Shown one piece after another: positions 7,963 to 22,734 of a stretch of DNA of 64,000 nucleotides (its first letter is position 1; each line of letters opens with the position of its first letter). Both the position numbers and the translations under genes were made by a program. The notes under the pieces are model-generated. The model made no database searches. It was given only the letters and a program-made list of their open reading frames with translations, and was not told the DNA's origin. This stretch comes from JBBSNV01 sp964458605 (GTDB lineage Bacteria; Pseudomonadota; Alphaproteobacteria; Reyranellales; JAQSWP01): NCBI GenBank assembly GCA_964458605.1, contig CAYWLS010000014.1:42453-106452 (forward strand), read 5' to 3'.

Positions 7963-10900
7963 ATGACCCTCCCCGAACTTTCGGTTCGCCGGCCGGTCTT
8001 CGCTACCGTGCTCAGCCTGGTGATCACCCTGGTGGGCCTGATCAGCTTCCAGCGCCTGACGGTGCGCGAATATCCCAATATCGACGAGCCGGTGGTCACG
8101 GTGCAGACCACCTATCGCGGCGCCTCGGCCGAGATCATCGAAAGCCAGATCACCGTGCCGCTGGAGGATTCGCTGTCCGGCATCGACGGCATCGACATCC
8201 TGAGCTCGGTCAGCCGCGACGAAACCAGCCAGATCACGGTGCGCTTCCGCCTCGGTCGCGATCCGGATTCTGCCGCCGCCGAAGTGCGCGACCGCGTCGG
8301 GCGCGTGCGCAAGCAGCTGCCCGACGACATCGACGAGCCGGTGATCGCCAAGGTCGAGGCCGACGCCCAGCCGATCATCTATCTGGCTTTCTCCTCCGAC
8401 AAGCATTCGCCGCTGGAGATCACCGACTACGCCGACCGCTTCGTCAAGGACCGGCTGCAGAACATCCCTGGCGTTTCCGAAGTGCGCATCTTCGGCGAGC
8501 GGCGCTATTCGATGCGCCTGTGGCTCGACCCGGTGCGGCTGGCGGCCTACAAGATGACGCCGCAGGACATCGAGAACGCGCTGCGCGCCCAGAACGTGGA
8601 AATCCCCGCCGGCCGCATCGAGAGCCGCTTGCGCGAGTTCACGATCGTGGCCCAGACCGACCTGCGCTCGCCCGCCGAGTTCGAGAAGATCGTGCTGCGC
8701 AACGCCGAAGGCTACCTGGTGCGGCTGGGCGACGTCGGGCGGGCCGAGCTCGGCCCGGCTAATACCCGCTCGGTGGTGCGCTTCAACGGCAAGACCGCGG
8801 TCGCCATCGGCATCATCAAGCAGGCCACCGCCAATCCGCTCGACGTTTCCAAGGGCGTGCGCGAGGCCATGCCGCGCATCCTGGCCGAAGCGCCGCAAGG
8901 CATGTCGGTGGGCATCGCCTACGACACCTCGATCTTCATCCAGAAATCGATCAGCAACGTGTTCCACACCATCGGCGAGGCCATGCTGCTGGTGGTGCTG
9001 GTGATCTTCCTGTTCCTGCGCTCGGTGCGCGCCACGATCATCCCGCTGGTCACCATCCCGGTGTCGCTGATCGGCGCGTTCTCGATCATGCTGCTGTTCG
9101 GCTTCTCCATCAACACGCTGACCTTGCTGTCGATGGTGCTGGCGATCGGCCTGGTGGTGGACGATTCGATCGTCATGCTGGAGAACATCAGCCGCTACGT
9201 CGAACGGGGCATGAAGCCGTTCGAGGCGGCGCTGAAGGGCGCGCGCGAGATCGCCTTCGCCGTGATCGCGATGTCGATCACCCTGGCCGCAGTCTACGTG
9301 CCGGTGGCGTTCCAGACCGGCCGCACCGGCCGGCTGTTCGCCGAGTTCGCGCTGACCCTGGCCGGCGCCGTGCTGGTGTCGGGCTTCGCCGCGCTGACCC
9401 TGTCGCCGATGCTGTCGTCGCTCTTGCTGAAGCACCAGCAGCACGGCCTGATCTTCCGCGCCGGGGAGCGGGCGCTGGACGGGCTCAATGCCGGCTATCG
9501 CCGCGCGCTCGGCGCGGTGCTCAAGTTGCGCTGGGCGGTGGTGGTGCTGTGGTTCGCCATGGTCGGCGTGTTCGTGGCGCTGTTCGCCGGCATGCCGCAG
9601 GAGCTGTCGCCGGTCGAGGATCGCGGCGTGATCTACACGATCGCGTTCGCGCCCGAGGGCTCGACCATCGACTACACCTTCGCCAACGCCCAGAAGATCG
9701 AGGACTACCTGTTCGCGGTGCCGGAAGTGGAAACCGCCTTCTTCCAGTCCGGCTATCCGTTCGTCACCCGCGCCTCCTCCTTCGCCCGGCTGAAGGATTG
9801 GGACGAGCGAACCCGCTCCCAGCAGCAGATCGTGGCCGAGTTGCAGCCGCAGATCGCCTCGATCCCAGGCGTGGCCGGCTTCCCGAGCAATCCGCCGTCG
9901 CTGGGCCAGAGCGTGGTCGACCGCCCGGTGCAGTTCGTGCTGCAGACCTCGGGCACCTACCAGAACCTGGAAAAGGCGATGGACCAGCTGGTCGATGCGG
10001 CAGGCAGGAGCGGGCTGCTGCAGAACTTCGAGACCGACCTCAAGCTCAACAAGCCGCAGATCCGCCTGGTGGTCGATCGCGACAAGGCAGCCGATCTGGG
10101 CGTGCCGATCGAGGCGATCGGCCGCACGCTCGAGACCATGATGGGCGGCCGTCAGGTCACGCGCTTCAAGCAGAACGGCAAGCAATACGACGTCATCGTC
10201 CAGATCGCCGACGTCGATCGCACCAACCCCGACGACCTGACCACGATCTTCGTCAAGAGCAACTCGGGGCAGATGATTCCGCTCTCCAACCTGGTGAAGT
10301 TCGCCGAGACGGTGGCGCCCCGCGAGCTCAATCACTTCAACAAGCTGCGCTCGGCCACGCTCAACGCCAACCTGACGGCAGGTCACTCGCTGGGCGAGGC
10401 GCTGCAGTTCCTGCAAGACCAGGTACGCAACCTTCCCTCCGGCACGACCTACGACCTGGGCGGCCAGAGCCGCGAGTTCCGCACCGCCAGCGGCGGCTTC
10501 CTGACCTTGTTCGTGCTGGCGATGATCTTCATCTTCCTGGTGCTGGCGGCACAGTTCGAGAGCTTCATCGATCCGCTCATCATCATGCTGACGGTGCCGC
10601 TGGCCGCGGTGGGAGCCTTGCTGGCGCTGCGCCTGAACGACGGCACGATCAACGTCTACAGCCAGATCGGCCTGGTCACCTTGGTCGGCCTGATCACCAA
10701 GCACGGCATCCTGATCGTCGAATTCTCCAACCAGCTGCGCGACCAGGGGGAAGGCAAACTGCAGGCGGTGGTCGAAGCGGCGGCGCTTCGTTTGCGACCC
10801 ATTCTCATGACCACCGGCGCCATGGTGCTGGGCTCCATTCCGCTGGCCCTTGCCACGGGCGCCGGAGCGGAGAGCCGGCAGCAGATCGGCTGGGTGATCG

Positions 10901-11049
10901 TGGGCGGCCTGCTCTTCGGTACCCTGCTGACGCTGTTCGTGGTGCCCAGCGCCTATATGCTGCTGTCGGGCAGTCGCGAACGCCATGCCCGTAGCGCCAA
11001 GGCGGCCGCGTCGACGGCTGCAGGCGGCCATGGGCCAAGGCAAAGCTGA
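7963..11049 (+). CDS. RND multidrug efflux transporter permease (HAE1 family)
   Basis: A 1028-residue proton-driven RND pump, full length for the AcrB/MexB/MexF-type HAE1 family. TM1 is at about 10-30, TM2-6 at about 335-480 and TM8-12 at about 845-1005, separated by two large periplasmic loops. The proton-relay aspartates lie in TM4 (GLVVDDSIVMLENI), and the partner lysine is in TM10 (LITKHGILIVEFSNQL). The N-terminus PELSVRRPVFATV is characteristic. Together with the adaptor it exports hydrophobic compounds. Closeness to MexF- or VexF-like pumps is an impression and has not been tested by alignment. No TolC homologue lies in the window. Confidence 0.94.
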   Translation: MTLPELSVRRPVFATVLSLVITLVGLISFQRLTVREYPNIDEPVVTVQTTYRGASAEIIESQITVPLEDSLSGIDGIDILSSVSRDETSQITVRFRLGRDPDSAAAEVRDRVGRVRKQLPDDIDEPVIAKVEADAQPIIYLAFSSDKHSPLEITDYADRFVKDRLQNIPGVSEVRIFGERRYSMRLWLDPVRLAAYKMTPQDIENALRAQNVEIPAGRIESRLREFTIVAQTDLRSPAEFEKIVLRNAEGYLVRLGDVGRAELGPANTRSVVRFNGKTAVAIGIIKQATANPLDVSKGVREAMPRILAEAPQGMSVGIAYDTSIFIQKSISNVFHTIGEAMLLVVLVIFLFLRSVRATIIPLVTIPVSLIGAFSIMLLFGFSINTLTLLSMVLAIGLVVDDSIVMLENISRYVERGMKPFEAALKGAREIAFAVIAMSITLAAVYVPVAFQTGRTGRLFAEFALTLAGAVLVSGFAALTLSPMLSSLLLKHQQHGLIFRAGERALDGLNAGYRRALGAVLKLRWAVVVLWFAMVGVFVALFAGMPQELSPVEDRGVIYTIAFAPEGSTIDYTFANAQKIEDYLFAVPEVETAFFQSGYPFVTRASSFARLKDWDERTRSQQQIVAELQPQIASIPGVAGFPSNPPSLGQSVVDRPVQFVLQTSGTYQNLEKAMDQLVDAAGRSGLLQNFETDLKLNKPQIRLVVDRDKAADLGVPIEAIGRTLETMMGGRQVTRFKQNGKQYDVIVQIADVDRTNPDDLTTIFVKSNSGQMIPLSNLVKFAETVAPRELNHFNKLRSATLNANLTAGHSLGEALQFLQDQVRNLPSGTTYDLGGQSREFRTASGGFLTLFVLAMIFIFLVLAAQFESFIDPLIIMLTVPLAAVGALLALRLNDGTINVYSQIGLVTLVGLITKHGILIVEFSNQLRDQGEGKLQAVVEAAALRLRPILMTTGAMVLGSIPLALATGAGAESRQQIGWVIVGGLLFGTLLTLFVVPSAYMLLSGSRERHARSAKAAASTAAGGHGPRQS

Positions 11050-11359
11050 ACGGGACAAGGCAGCCGAGCAATAAAAATAGGCTCGAAAGCGGACAATTCG
11101 CCCCGGATTTGCGGGTCTCCGCGATGCACTTCCTGCTTCAATCACCGGCCGAACGCGCTATAAACGGACCGAGGGACAGATCCTGCCCGGCATGTTCGGG
11201 CGGGACTGGGGATGGTCAGTGCATCAACCGCCTGGCAACCGGTAGCGAAGGCCGGTGCGAGCGATCGTGTTTGGCCGCCTTTTTGCAATGTTCGCCGTGT
11301 AGGAAAGTGTCGCCGCCCCGGCGACGCTGGAGTGTGCGGCCGCATGTGGTTGAGGGCTT
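11050..11359. other. Leader and promoter region upstream of gltB
   Basis: A 310-bp gap with no convincing gene. A possible -10 box TATAAA is at 11159-11164 without a good -35. A strong hairpin follows: a 9-bp stem at 11181-11189 and 11197-11205 with a 7-base loop (one G-U pair), not followed by a T run, so it is not a simple terminator. If the promoter is at about 11160, the leader would exceed 180 nt, long enough for a regulatory RNA structure. I could not match it to a known riboswitch consensus. Confidence 0.4.
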
Positions 11360-17423
<6,064 letters not shown>

Positions 17424-17438
17424 TCGAACGGGGCTGCC

Positions 17439-18044
17439 ATGGCCACGCCATCGCTCGAGTTCTGGTACGAGTTCGCCAGCACCTATTCCTATCTCGCCGC
17501 TTCGCGCATCGAAGCGCTGGCGGCGGCAAGGAACGTGACGGTGCAATGGCGCCCGTTCCTGCTGGGGCCGATCTTCGCCGCCCAGGGCTGGGCCACCTCG
17601 CCCTTCAACATCTTCGAGGCCAAGGGCCGCAACATGTGGCGCGACATGGAGCGCCAGACCGCGGCGTCCGGTCTGAAGCTGGTTCGGCCCAGCGCCTTTC
17701 CGCGCAACGGCCTGTTGCCCGCCCGCGTCGCCATGATCGGCGCATCGGAAGATTGGGGACCGACCTTCACCCGGGCGGTCTATCACGCCAATTTCGCCGA
17801 GGATCGCGACATCGCCGACGCGGCGGTGATCCATTCGATCCTGCGCGAGCTCGACCTGCCGGCCGACCAGATCCTGGAACGGGCCCAGGGTGCGGAGAAC
17901 AAGGACGCGCTCAAGCAGCAGACCACGCGCGCCATCGAGCTGGGCCTGTTCGGCGCGCCGAGCTTCACGGTCGGCCACGAGCTGTTCTGGGGCAACGACC
18001 GGCTCGAGCAGGCGCTCGACTGGGCCGCCAGCCAACCCGCCTGA
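17439..18044 (+). CDS. DsbA-family 2-hydroxychromene-2-carboxylate isomerase-like protein
   Basis: A 201-residue thioredoxin/DsbA-fold protein of the HCCA isomerase (kappa glutathione transferase) group. The N-terminal FWYEFASTYSYLA has serine where DsbA has its CxxC, as in NahD-type isomerases. The cis-proline region reads LGLFGAPSFTVG and the conserved ELFWGNDRL follows. Members act on aromatic degradation intermediates or bind glutathione, and the substrate here is unknown. It lies 15 bp after gltD and may be read through from it. A perfect 14-bp tandem duplication spans its stop codon. Confidence 0.82.
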   Translation: MATPSLEFWYEFASTYSYLAASRIEALAAARNVTVQWRPFLLGPIFAAQGWATSPFNIFEAKGRNMWRDMERQTAASGLKLVRPSAFPRNGLLPARVAMIGASEDWGPTFTRAVYHANFAEDRDIADAAVIHSILRELDLPADQILERAQGAENKDALKQQTTRAIELGLFGAPSFTVGHELFWGNDRLEQALDWAASQPA

Positions 18045-18064
18045 GCCATCCCGCCTGAGCCATC
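18037..18064. repeat. 14-bp perfect tandem duplication across a stop codon
   Basis: CCGCCTGAGCCATC occurs twice head to tail, at 18037-18050 and 18051-18064. The first copy contains the TGA of the isomerase gene; the second copy repeats the TGA outside the gene. The pattern fits replication slippage. Confidence 0.9.
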
Positions 18065-18078
18065 CGAGAGCTGGCGAT

Positions 18079-19320
18079 CTAGCGCCGGCCGGCGCGGCGC
18101 GCCTCGAAGTAGAGCGGCACCGACGCCGACACCAGCGCCACGATCGACAGGATCATCACCGCGGTGTAGCCGTGCGTCAGGTCGTGCACGGCCCCGCCCA
18201 GCCAGGCGCCCAGCGATCCGCCCAGCCCCATCGGCAGGGTCATGCTGCCGTAGATCCGCCCCAGATGGGGCCCGCGAAAGCGCAAGGTGGCGAGCGTCGA
18301 GATCATCGGGCCGCGCGAGCCCATGCTGATGCCGAACAGGACGACATAGGCGATCAGCAGCCAGTGGTCCTGCGGGCCGCCCAGCGCCAGCAGCGCGCCG
18401 ACGCCGGCCATCGAGCAGCCATAGGAAGCCACCGCCGACACGCGCCGCCCGCCGCGATCGGCGAACCAGTTGAAGCCGATCATGCCGATCGGCATCAGCA
18501 GGCCGGCGAAGCCCGCCGCCGAGGCCGCCGCCAGCGGGGCGAAGCCGCGCTCGATCAGGTAGGCCACCACCTGCGGCGAGATCGAATAGATGCCGACCGA
18601 GGTCAGCGCGAAAGCGGCGGACAGGTTCCAGAAGGTTCCGGTGCGCAGCGCCGCCTTGAGATCGGGCGTCACCTCGCCCGGCCGGGTCGGCCAGCTCGGC
18701 CGATGCACCGCCGGATGGCCCGCCTCGATGATCTTCCACGGCAGGAACAGCAGCGGCACGAACAGGGCAAGGACGAACAGCCCCAGCACCAGATAGGCGA
18801 AACGCCAGTCGTGCTGGCCCGTCAGCCATTGCGCCAGCGGCGTCATCACCATCACGCCGACGCCGTTGGCCGAGTACGACACCGCCAGCGCCCGGCCCAG
18901 CCGGCGGTCGAACCAGCGGCCCAGCAGCGCCGCCTGCACCACGCTGCCCAGCGAGGCGCAGCCGATGCCGGCCAGCAACCCGTAGCCGGGATAGAACTGC
19001 CACACCGCATGCGCCAGCGAGGCGGCCAGGACGCCGAGGCCAAGCGACGCCACGCCGGTCAGCACCAGCACGCGCGGGCCGAAGCGGTCGACCAGCAGGC
19101 CGACCAGCGGCCCGCCGAAGCCGATGCACAGCATGGTGACGGCGAAAATGCCGGTGACGGCGGCGCGGTCGACGCCGAACTCCTGGCCGATCGGCAGCAC
19201 GAACACGGAAAAGGCATCGGTGATGCCACGCGCGATCCCGCCCAGCACGAAGCACAGCACGATCAGCAGCAGGCCAAGCCGGCCGTGCCGCCGCGCGATG
19301 CTGGCGTCTTGCTGGTCCAT
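18079..19320 (-). CDS. MFS transporter, monocarboxylate/oxalate-formate type
   Basis: A 413-residue major facilitator with about 12 hydrophobic helices. The loop 2-3 signature is GPLVGLLVDRFGPR, near residues 70-83. The overall pattern, including a matching GRIYGSMTLPMGLGGSLGAW in the C-terminal half, resembles carriers for organic anions (the MCT/OFA branch). It sits 12 bp downstream of the acyl-CoA ligase gene on the same strand, so it may import a carboxylic acid that the ligase activates. That pairing is an inference from position. Confidence 0.85.
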   Translation of the reverse strand: MDQQDASIARRHGRLGLLLIVLCFVLGGIARGITDAFSVFVLPIGQEFGVDRAAVTGIFAVTMLCIGFGGPLVGLLVDRFGPRVLVLTGVASLGLGVLAASLAHAVWQFYPGYGLLAGIGCASLGSVVQAALLGRWFDRRLGRALAVSYSANGVGVMVMTPLAQWLTGQHDWRFAYLVLGLFVLALFVPLLFLPWKIIEAGHPAVHRPSWPTRPGEVTPDLKAALRTGTFWNLSAAFALTSVGIYSISPQVVAYLIERGFAPLAAASAAGFAGLLMPIGMIGFNWFADRGGRRVSAVASYGCSMAGVGALLALGGPQDHWLLIAYVVLFGISMGSRGPMISTLATLRFRGPHLGRIYGSMTLPMGLGGSLGAWLGGAVHDLTHGYTAVMILSIVALVSASVPLYFEARRAGRR

Positions 19321-19332
19321 CGCCTTGTGCCG

Positions 19333-20874
19333 CTAGACGATCTTGCTCTGGCGATTGGCCCAATACTTGTCGCGCAGCAGGCGCTTGTAGAGCTTGCCGG
19401 TGGGGTGGCGCGGCAGTTCGGCCTGGAAATCGACGCTGCGCGGGCACTTGATGGGGGACAGGTTCTTGCGGCAGTAGGCGATCAGCTCCTCGGCCAGCGC
19501 CGGGCCCGCGTCTTTCGTGTCGGCCGGCTGCACCACCGCCTTGACCTCCTCGCCGAAATCCTCGTTGGGCACGCCGAACACCGCGACATCGGCCACCTTG
19601 GGATGGGTGATCAGCAGATCCTCGACCTCCTGCGGATAGATGTTCACGCCGCCGGAGATGATCATGTAGGCCTTGCGATCGGTCAGGTAGAGATAGCCCT
19701 CGGCGTCGACATAGCCGACATCGCCCAGGGTCGACCACCCTTTCTCGTTGAAGGCCTGGGCGGTCTTGTCCTTGTCGTTGTGGTAGGAGAACTCGCGGCC
19801 CTCGGCGAAGTAGATCGTTCCGGGCTCGCCGGTCGGCTGCTCGTTGCCGTCCTCGTCCAGGATCTTGATCTTGCCGATCAGCGCCTTGCCGACCGAGCCC
19901 TTGTGCTTCAGCCAGTCTTCCGAGTTGATCGAGGTGAAGCCATTGCCCTCGGTGCCGGCATAGTACTCCGACAGGATCGGCCCCCACCACTCGATCATCT
20001 GCTCCTTGACCTTGATGGGACACGGCGCGGCGGCATGGATGGCGCATTTCAGCGACGAGATGTCGTATCGGTCGCGCACTTCCTGGGGCAGCTTCAGCAT
20101 GCGGATGAACATGGTCGGCACGAGCTGGCTGAGATTGGCGCGATATTTCTGCACCAGCCGCAGATACTCCTCCGGGTCGAAGTGCTCCATGATGATGCTG
20201 GTGCCGCCCAGCCGCATCACCGTCATGTTGAAGCGCAGCGGGGCGGCGTGATAGAGCGGCGCCGGCGACAGGTAGATGGTGTGCTCGCCGGTGTTGTAGA
20301 GCATCTTGTTCAGCACCAGCAGCGGATTGGGCGTGTCGATCGGCTCGTTGGCGAACGGCACCTTGACCCCCTTGGGCCGGCCGGTGGTGCCCGAGGAATA
20401 GAGCATGTCGTGGCCCGCCACCTGGTCGGCGATCGGCGTGGTCGGCATCGCCGCGCGCGCCGCCTCGAACGACTCGTAGCCCGGCATGTCGCCGGCGATC
20501 GAATAGTAATGCTGCACATTGGCAAACTTGCCGGCCAGCTTGCCGGCCGCCGGCTCCAGCGCCTTGGCAGCGATGAACGCCTTGGCGCCGCAATCCTTGA
20601 CGATGTAGTCTATCTCCGCCGCCGTCAGACGCGAGCTCATCGCCGTGTAGTAGAGGCCGCAGCGCTGCGCCGCCCAGCACACTTCGTAGAAGCGCGCATT
20701 GTTGTCGGAGAACAGCGCGATGTGATCGCCCGGCCTGAGCCCGATCGAGCGGAACAGATGCGCGCCCTGGTTCGATCGCGCCTCGAGCTGGCCGTAGGTG
20801 ACCGTCTCGCCCGTCGAGGCCATGATATAGGCCGGCTTGTCGGGATGGGTGCGCGCGTGGATCGACGGATGCAT
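19333..20874 (-). CDS. AMP-binding acyl-CoA synthetase
   Basis: A 513-residue ANL-superfamily ligase that adenylates a carboxylic acid and transfers it to CoA. The phosphate-binding loop YSSGTTGRPKG is at 159-169. The motor and hinge motif (LTDRKAYMIISGGVNIYP) lies near 400, and the C-terminal lysine region (PRHPTGKLYKRLLRD) is complete. The N-terminal HPSIHARTHPDKPAYI is typical of fatty-acid or short/medium-chain acid ligases. The substrate is not resolved. The start ATG has a GGAG ribosome binding site that lies inside a perfect inverted repeat at 20881-20897. It is probably co-transcribed with the MFS carrier downstream. Confidence 0.9.
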   Translation of the reverse strand: MHPSIHARTHPDKPAYIMASTGETVTYGQLEARSNQGAHLFRSIGLRPGDHIALFSDNNARFYEVCWAAQRCGLYYTAMSSRLTAAEIDYIVKDCGAKAFIAAKALEPAAGKLAGKFANVQHYYSIAGDMPGYESFEAARAAMPTTPIADQVAGHDMLYSSGTTGRPKGVKVPFANEPIDTPNPLLVLNKMLYNTGEHTIYLSPAPLYHAAPLRFNMTVMRLGGTSIIMEHFDPEEYLRLVQKYRANLSQLVPTMFIRMLKLPQEVRDRYDISSLKCAIHAAAPCPIKVKEQMIEWWGPILSEYYAGTEGNGFTSINSEDWLKHKGSVGKALIGKIKILDEDGNEQPTGEPGTIYFAEGREFSYHNDKDKTAQAFNEKGWSTLGDVGYVDAEGYLYLTDRKAYMIISGGVNIYPQEVEDLLITHPKVADVAVFGVPNEDFGEEVKAVVQPADTKDAGPALAEELIAYCRKNLSPIKCPRSVDFQAELPRHPTGKLYKRLLRDKYWANRQSKIV

Positions 20875-20880
20875 GGCAAC

Positions 20881-20897
20881 TCCAGGGTTACCCTGGA
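20881..20897 (-). promoter_or_regulatory. Inverted repeat containing the ribosome binding site of the acyl-CoA ligase gene
   Basis: TCCAGGGT and ACCCTGGA form a perfect dyad around one central base, six bases upstream of the ligase ATG. In the transcript the 3' arm carries the GGAG Shine-Dalgarno sequence. The element could be a repressor operator, or an RNA hairpin (7-bp stem, 3-nt loop) that hides the ribosome binding site. The sequence shows the symmetry; which role it plays is inference. Confidence 0.55.
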
Positions 20898-21032
20898 TTT
20901 ATAGCGCAAAGCGCCGCCTGCCGAACCCCCTATCGGGCGAGCTATCTCCTTGAAACGATGCGCCGTTCCGCCCTGCGAAGCGCCTGTTGACCCGGAGGGC
21001 GGCTTGGGGTTTTATCCGCCGTCCAAACCCGT

Positions 21033-21119
21033 GCCCCAGTGGCGGAATTGGTAGACGCGGCAGACTCAAAATCTGTTGTTGGCGACAACGTGCTGGTTCG
21101 AGTCCGGCCTGGGGCACCA
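21033..21119 (+). tRNA. tRNA-Leu (anticodon CAA)
   Basis: An 87-nt class II tRNA. The acceptor arms are GCCCCAG and CTGGGGC, followed by discriminator A and an encoded CCA. The D-arm segment GGCGGAATTGGTAGACGC is leucine-like. The anticodon loop CTCAAAA gives anticodon CAA, reading UUG. A long variable arm (TTGGCGACAA) and a TTCGAGTCC T-loop follow. The tRNA is intact, and nothing next to it resembles an integrase or a duplicated 3' end. Confidence 0.97.
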
Positions 21120-21222
21120 TCCTTTCCTTGTTCGATCGCGAGCTGACGGCTTGTCCGCGCCAGGCGATGCGCGGCCCCTATCCCGCCAGGCTGATCCGCC
21201 GCTTGCGCTCGATGCAGGCGGC

Positions 21223-22632
21223 TCAGGGAATCTCGTATACCGCCATCTTGTCGGCGATGCCGCGCAGCGCGCGATCCTGGACGCTGGGCGCGAGCCCGCC
21301 CGCCGCCAGCAGATCGGCGGCTTTGGCATGACCGACCACGCTGCCGGTCGCCAGTATGCTTTGCGAGTTGGCCAGGCCCTGCACGCGGGCGGCGATGTTC
21401 ACCGTCGACCCGAAATAGTCCTGCCGCTCGTTCAGGGTGACGGCCAGGCACGGCCCCTCGTGGATGCCGATCTTCAGCAGCAGATCCTCTCCGCCGCGCG
21501 CCGCGTTGAGCTTGCGCATGGCCTCGCGCATGCGCAGCGCCGCCGCCACCGCCCGGTCCGGCGTCGGGAAGGTCGCCATCACGGCATCGCCGATGGTCTT
21601 GACCACCGCACCGGCTTCCGATGCGACGATATCGTGCAGCACATGGAAATGCGCCCGCACCATGTCGAACGCCGCCAGATCGCCCACCCGTTCGTAGAGT
21701 TCGGTCGAACCCTTGAGGTCGGTGAACAGGAACGTCAGGCTGGTGATCTTCAGGCGCTGGTTGACGTCGAGCGTGTCGGTGTGGTGGAGGTCGCGGAAGG
21801 TCTGGTTGCTCAGCAGCTGCTTGGCGGTGAGGAACGGCCGGCGCCGGCTCATCAAATCGTGCAGCCGGTCGCTGGCGATCCACATGCCCGGCAGGACGCG
21901 CCGGTCGCTGCGGTTCTCCACCAACAGCCGCAGCGGACCGGGGCGCAGCTCGATGGTGCCGCTGGGCGGCGTGTCGCGATTGACGATCAGCGACAGATTC
22001 TGTCGCTCCCTGGTCGGCTCGCCCTTGACGTCGAGGAACTGGACCGAATGCGTGACCGGCTCGAACACGATGATGAACTCGGCGGGCAGTTGCAGCGATA
22101 CGATCGCCTTCTCGCCGGGCGGCAGTTCGAGCGACTCGAGCAGGATCTCCTGCATCTCGGCGTCGAACTCGTCCTTCGGCACGTCGAGGCCGGAACTCCA
22201 GAACACCTGGCGACAATATTCCCACAGCGACAGCGAATCGGGATCGTGCGCGGCGATGCGGCGCACGCGCGGATCGACGGTGAAGGTCACCTCCACCATC
22301 TCGTCGAGGGTGGGCTCGTAGCCGGCGGCGCAGAGCTTGCAATTGTATTGTTCGCTGTGGACGTGCTTCAGCGATTCGCCCATCTCCAGCACGCCGCCGC
22401 AGCCCGGACACAGCACGTTCCAGGACAGGTCGAACAGTCCGATGCGGGCGGCGTGAAGGAAGGCGGCGATGGACTGATCTTCGCGCAGCCCGTGTTGCTT
22501 GGCGAAGGCCAGCACGTTGACGCGGCTGAGTTCGTGATCGGCGCCGTCGCGGATCAGACTCTCGATCGCCTCGGCGGCGCGCGGATCGGCAGCCTGACGC
22601 AACAAGGCGAACATGGCCTGGATATCGTTCAT
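21223..22632 (-). CDS. Class III adenylate/guanylate cyclase with N-terminal zinc-ribbon-like module
   Basis: A 469-residue soluble protein. The C-terminal cyclase homology domain (about 297-469) has the two metal-binding aspartates D305 (FTDLKGS) and D349 (GDAVMATF), 44 residues apart as in active class III cyclases, and ends in NIAARVQGLANS and related motifs. The N-terminal 290 residues resemble the regulatory region (DUF5939-like) found with such cyclases and contain two CxxC pairs, C75/C78 and C98/C101, that could bind zinc. No membrane segment is seen. The product (cAMP or cGMP) and the input signal are unknown. It is transcribed away from the tRNA and in the same direction as nsrR upstream of it. 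Confidence 0.85.
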   Translation of the reverse strand: MNDIQAMFALLRQAADPRAAEAIESLIRDGADHELSRVNVLAFAKQHGLREDQSIAAFLHAARIGLFDLSWNVLCPGCGGVLEMGESLKHVHSEQYNCKLCAAGYEPTLDEMVEVTFTVDPRVRRIAAHDPDSLSLWEYCRQVFWSSGLDVPKDEFDAEMQEILLESLELPPGEKAIVSLQLPAEFIIVFEPVTHSVQFLDVKGEPTRERQNLSLIVNRDTPPSGTIELRPGPLRLLVENRSDRRVLPGMWIASDRLHDLMSRRRPFLTAKQLLSNQTFRDLHHTDTLDVNQRLKITSLTFLFTDLKGSTELYERVGDLAAFDMVRAHFHVLHDIVASEAGAVVKTIGDAVMATFPTPDRAVAAALRMREAMRKLNAARGGEDLLLKIGIHEGPCLAVTLNERQDYFGSTVNIAARVQGLANSQSILATGSVVGHAKAADLLAAGGLAPSVQDRALRGIADKMAVYEIP

Positions 22633-22734
22633 GCCGGCCAGCTTACAGGCGAATGCCCGGACGGAATATTCACAACCGCGACATGCGCCGAAAAGCCAAT
22701 CGAATCAGGCGGTTGGACGGCTGCGCGCAGCCCC

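Noticed and set aside
5911..11145. A 5.2-kb open reading frame on the minus strand opposite the RND genes
   Set aside because: Its sequence is rich in His, Arg, Gln and Asp, as expected from antisense translation of GC-rich codons. Only the last 192 residues, a YqaA-like protein, show family features.
21033..21119. tRNA-Leu as a possible integration site of a genomic island
   Set aside because: No integrase, no direct repeat of the tRNA 3' end and no change in composition were seen on either side.
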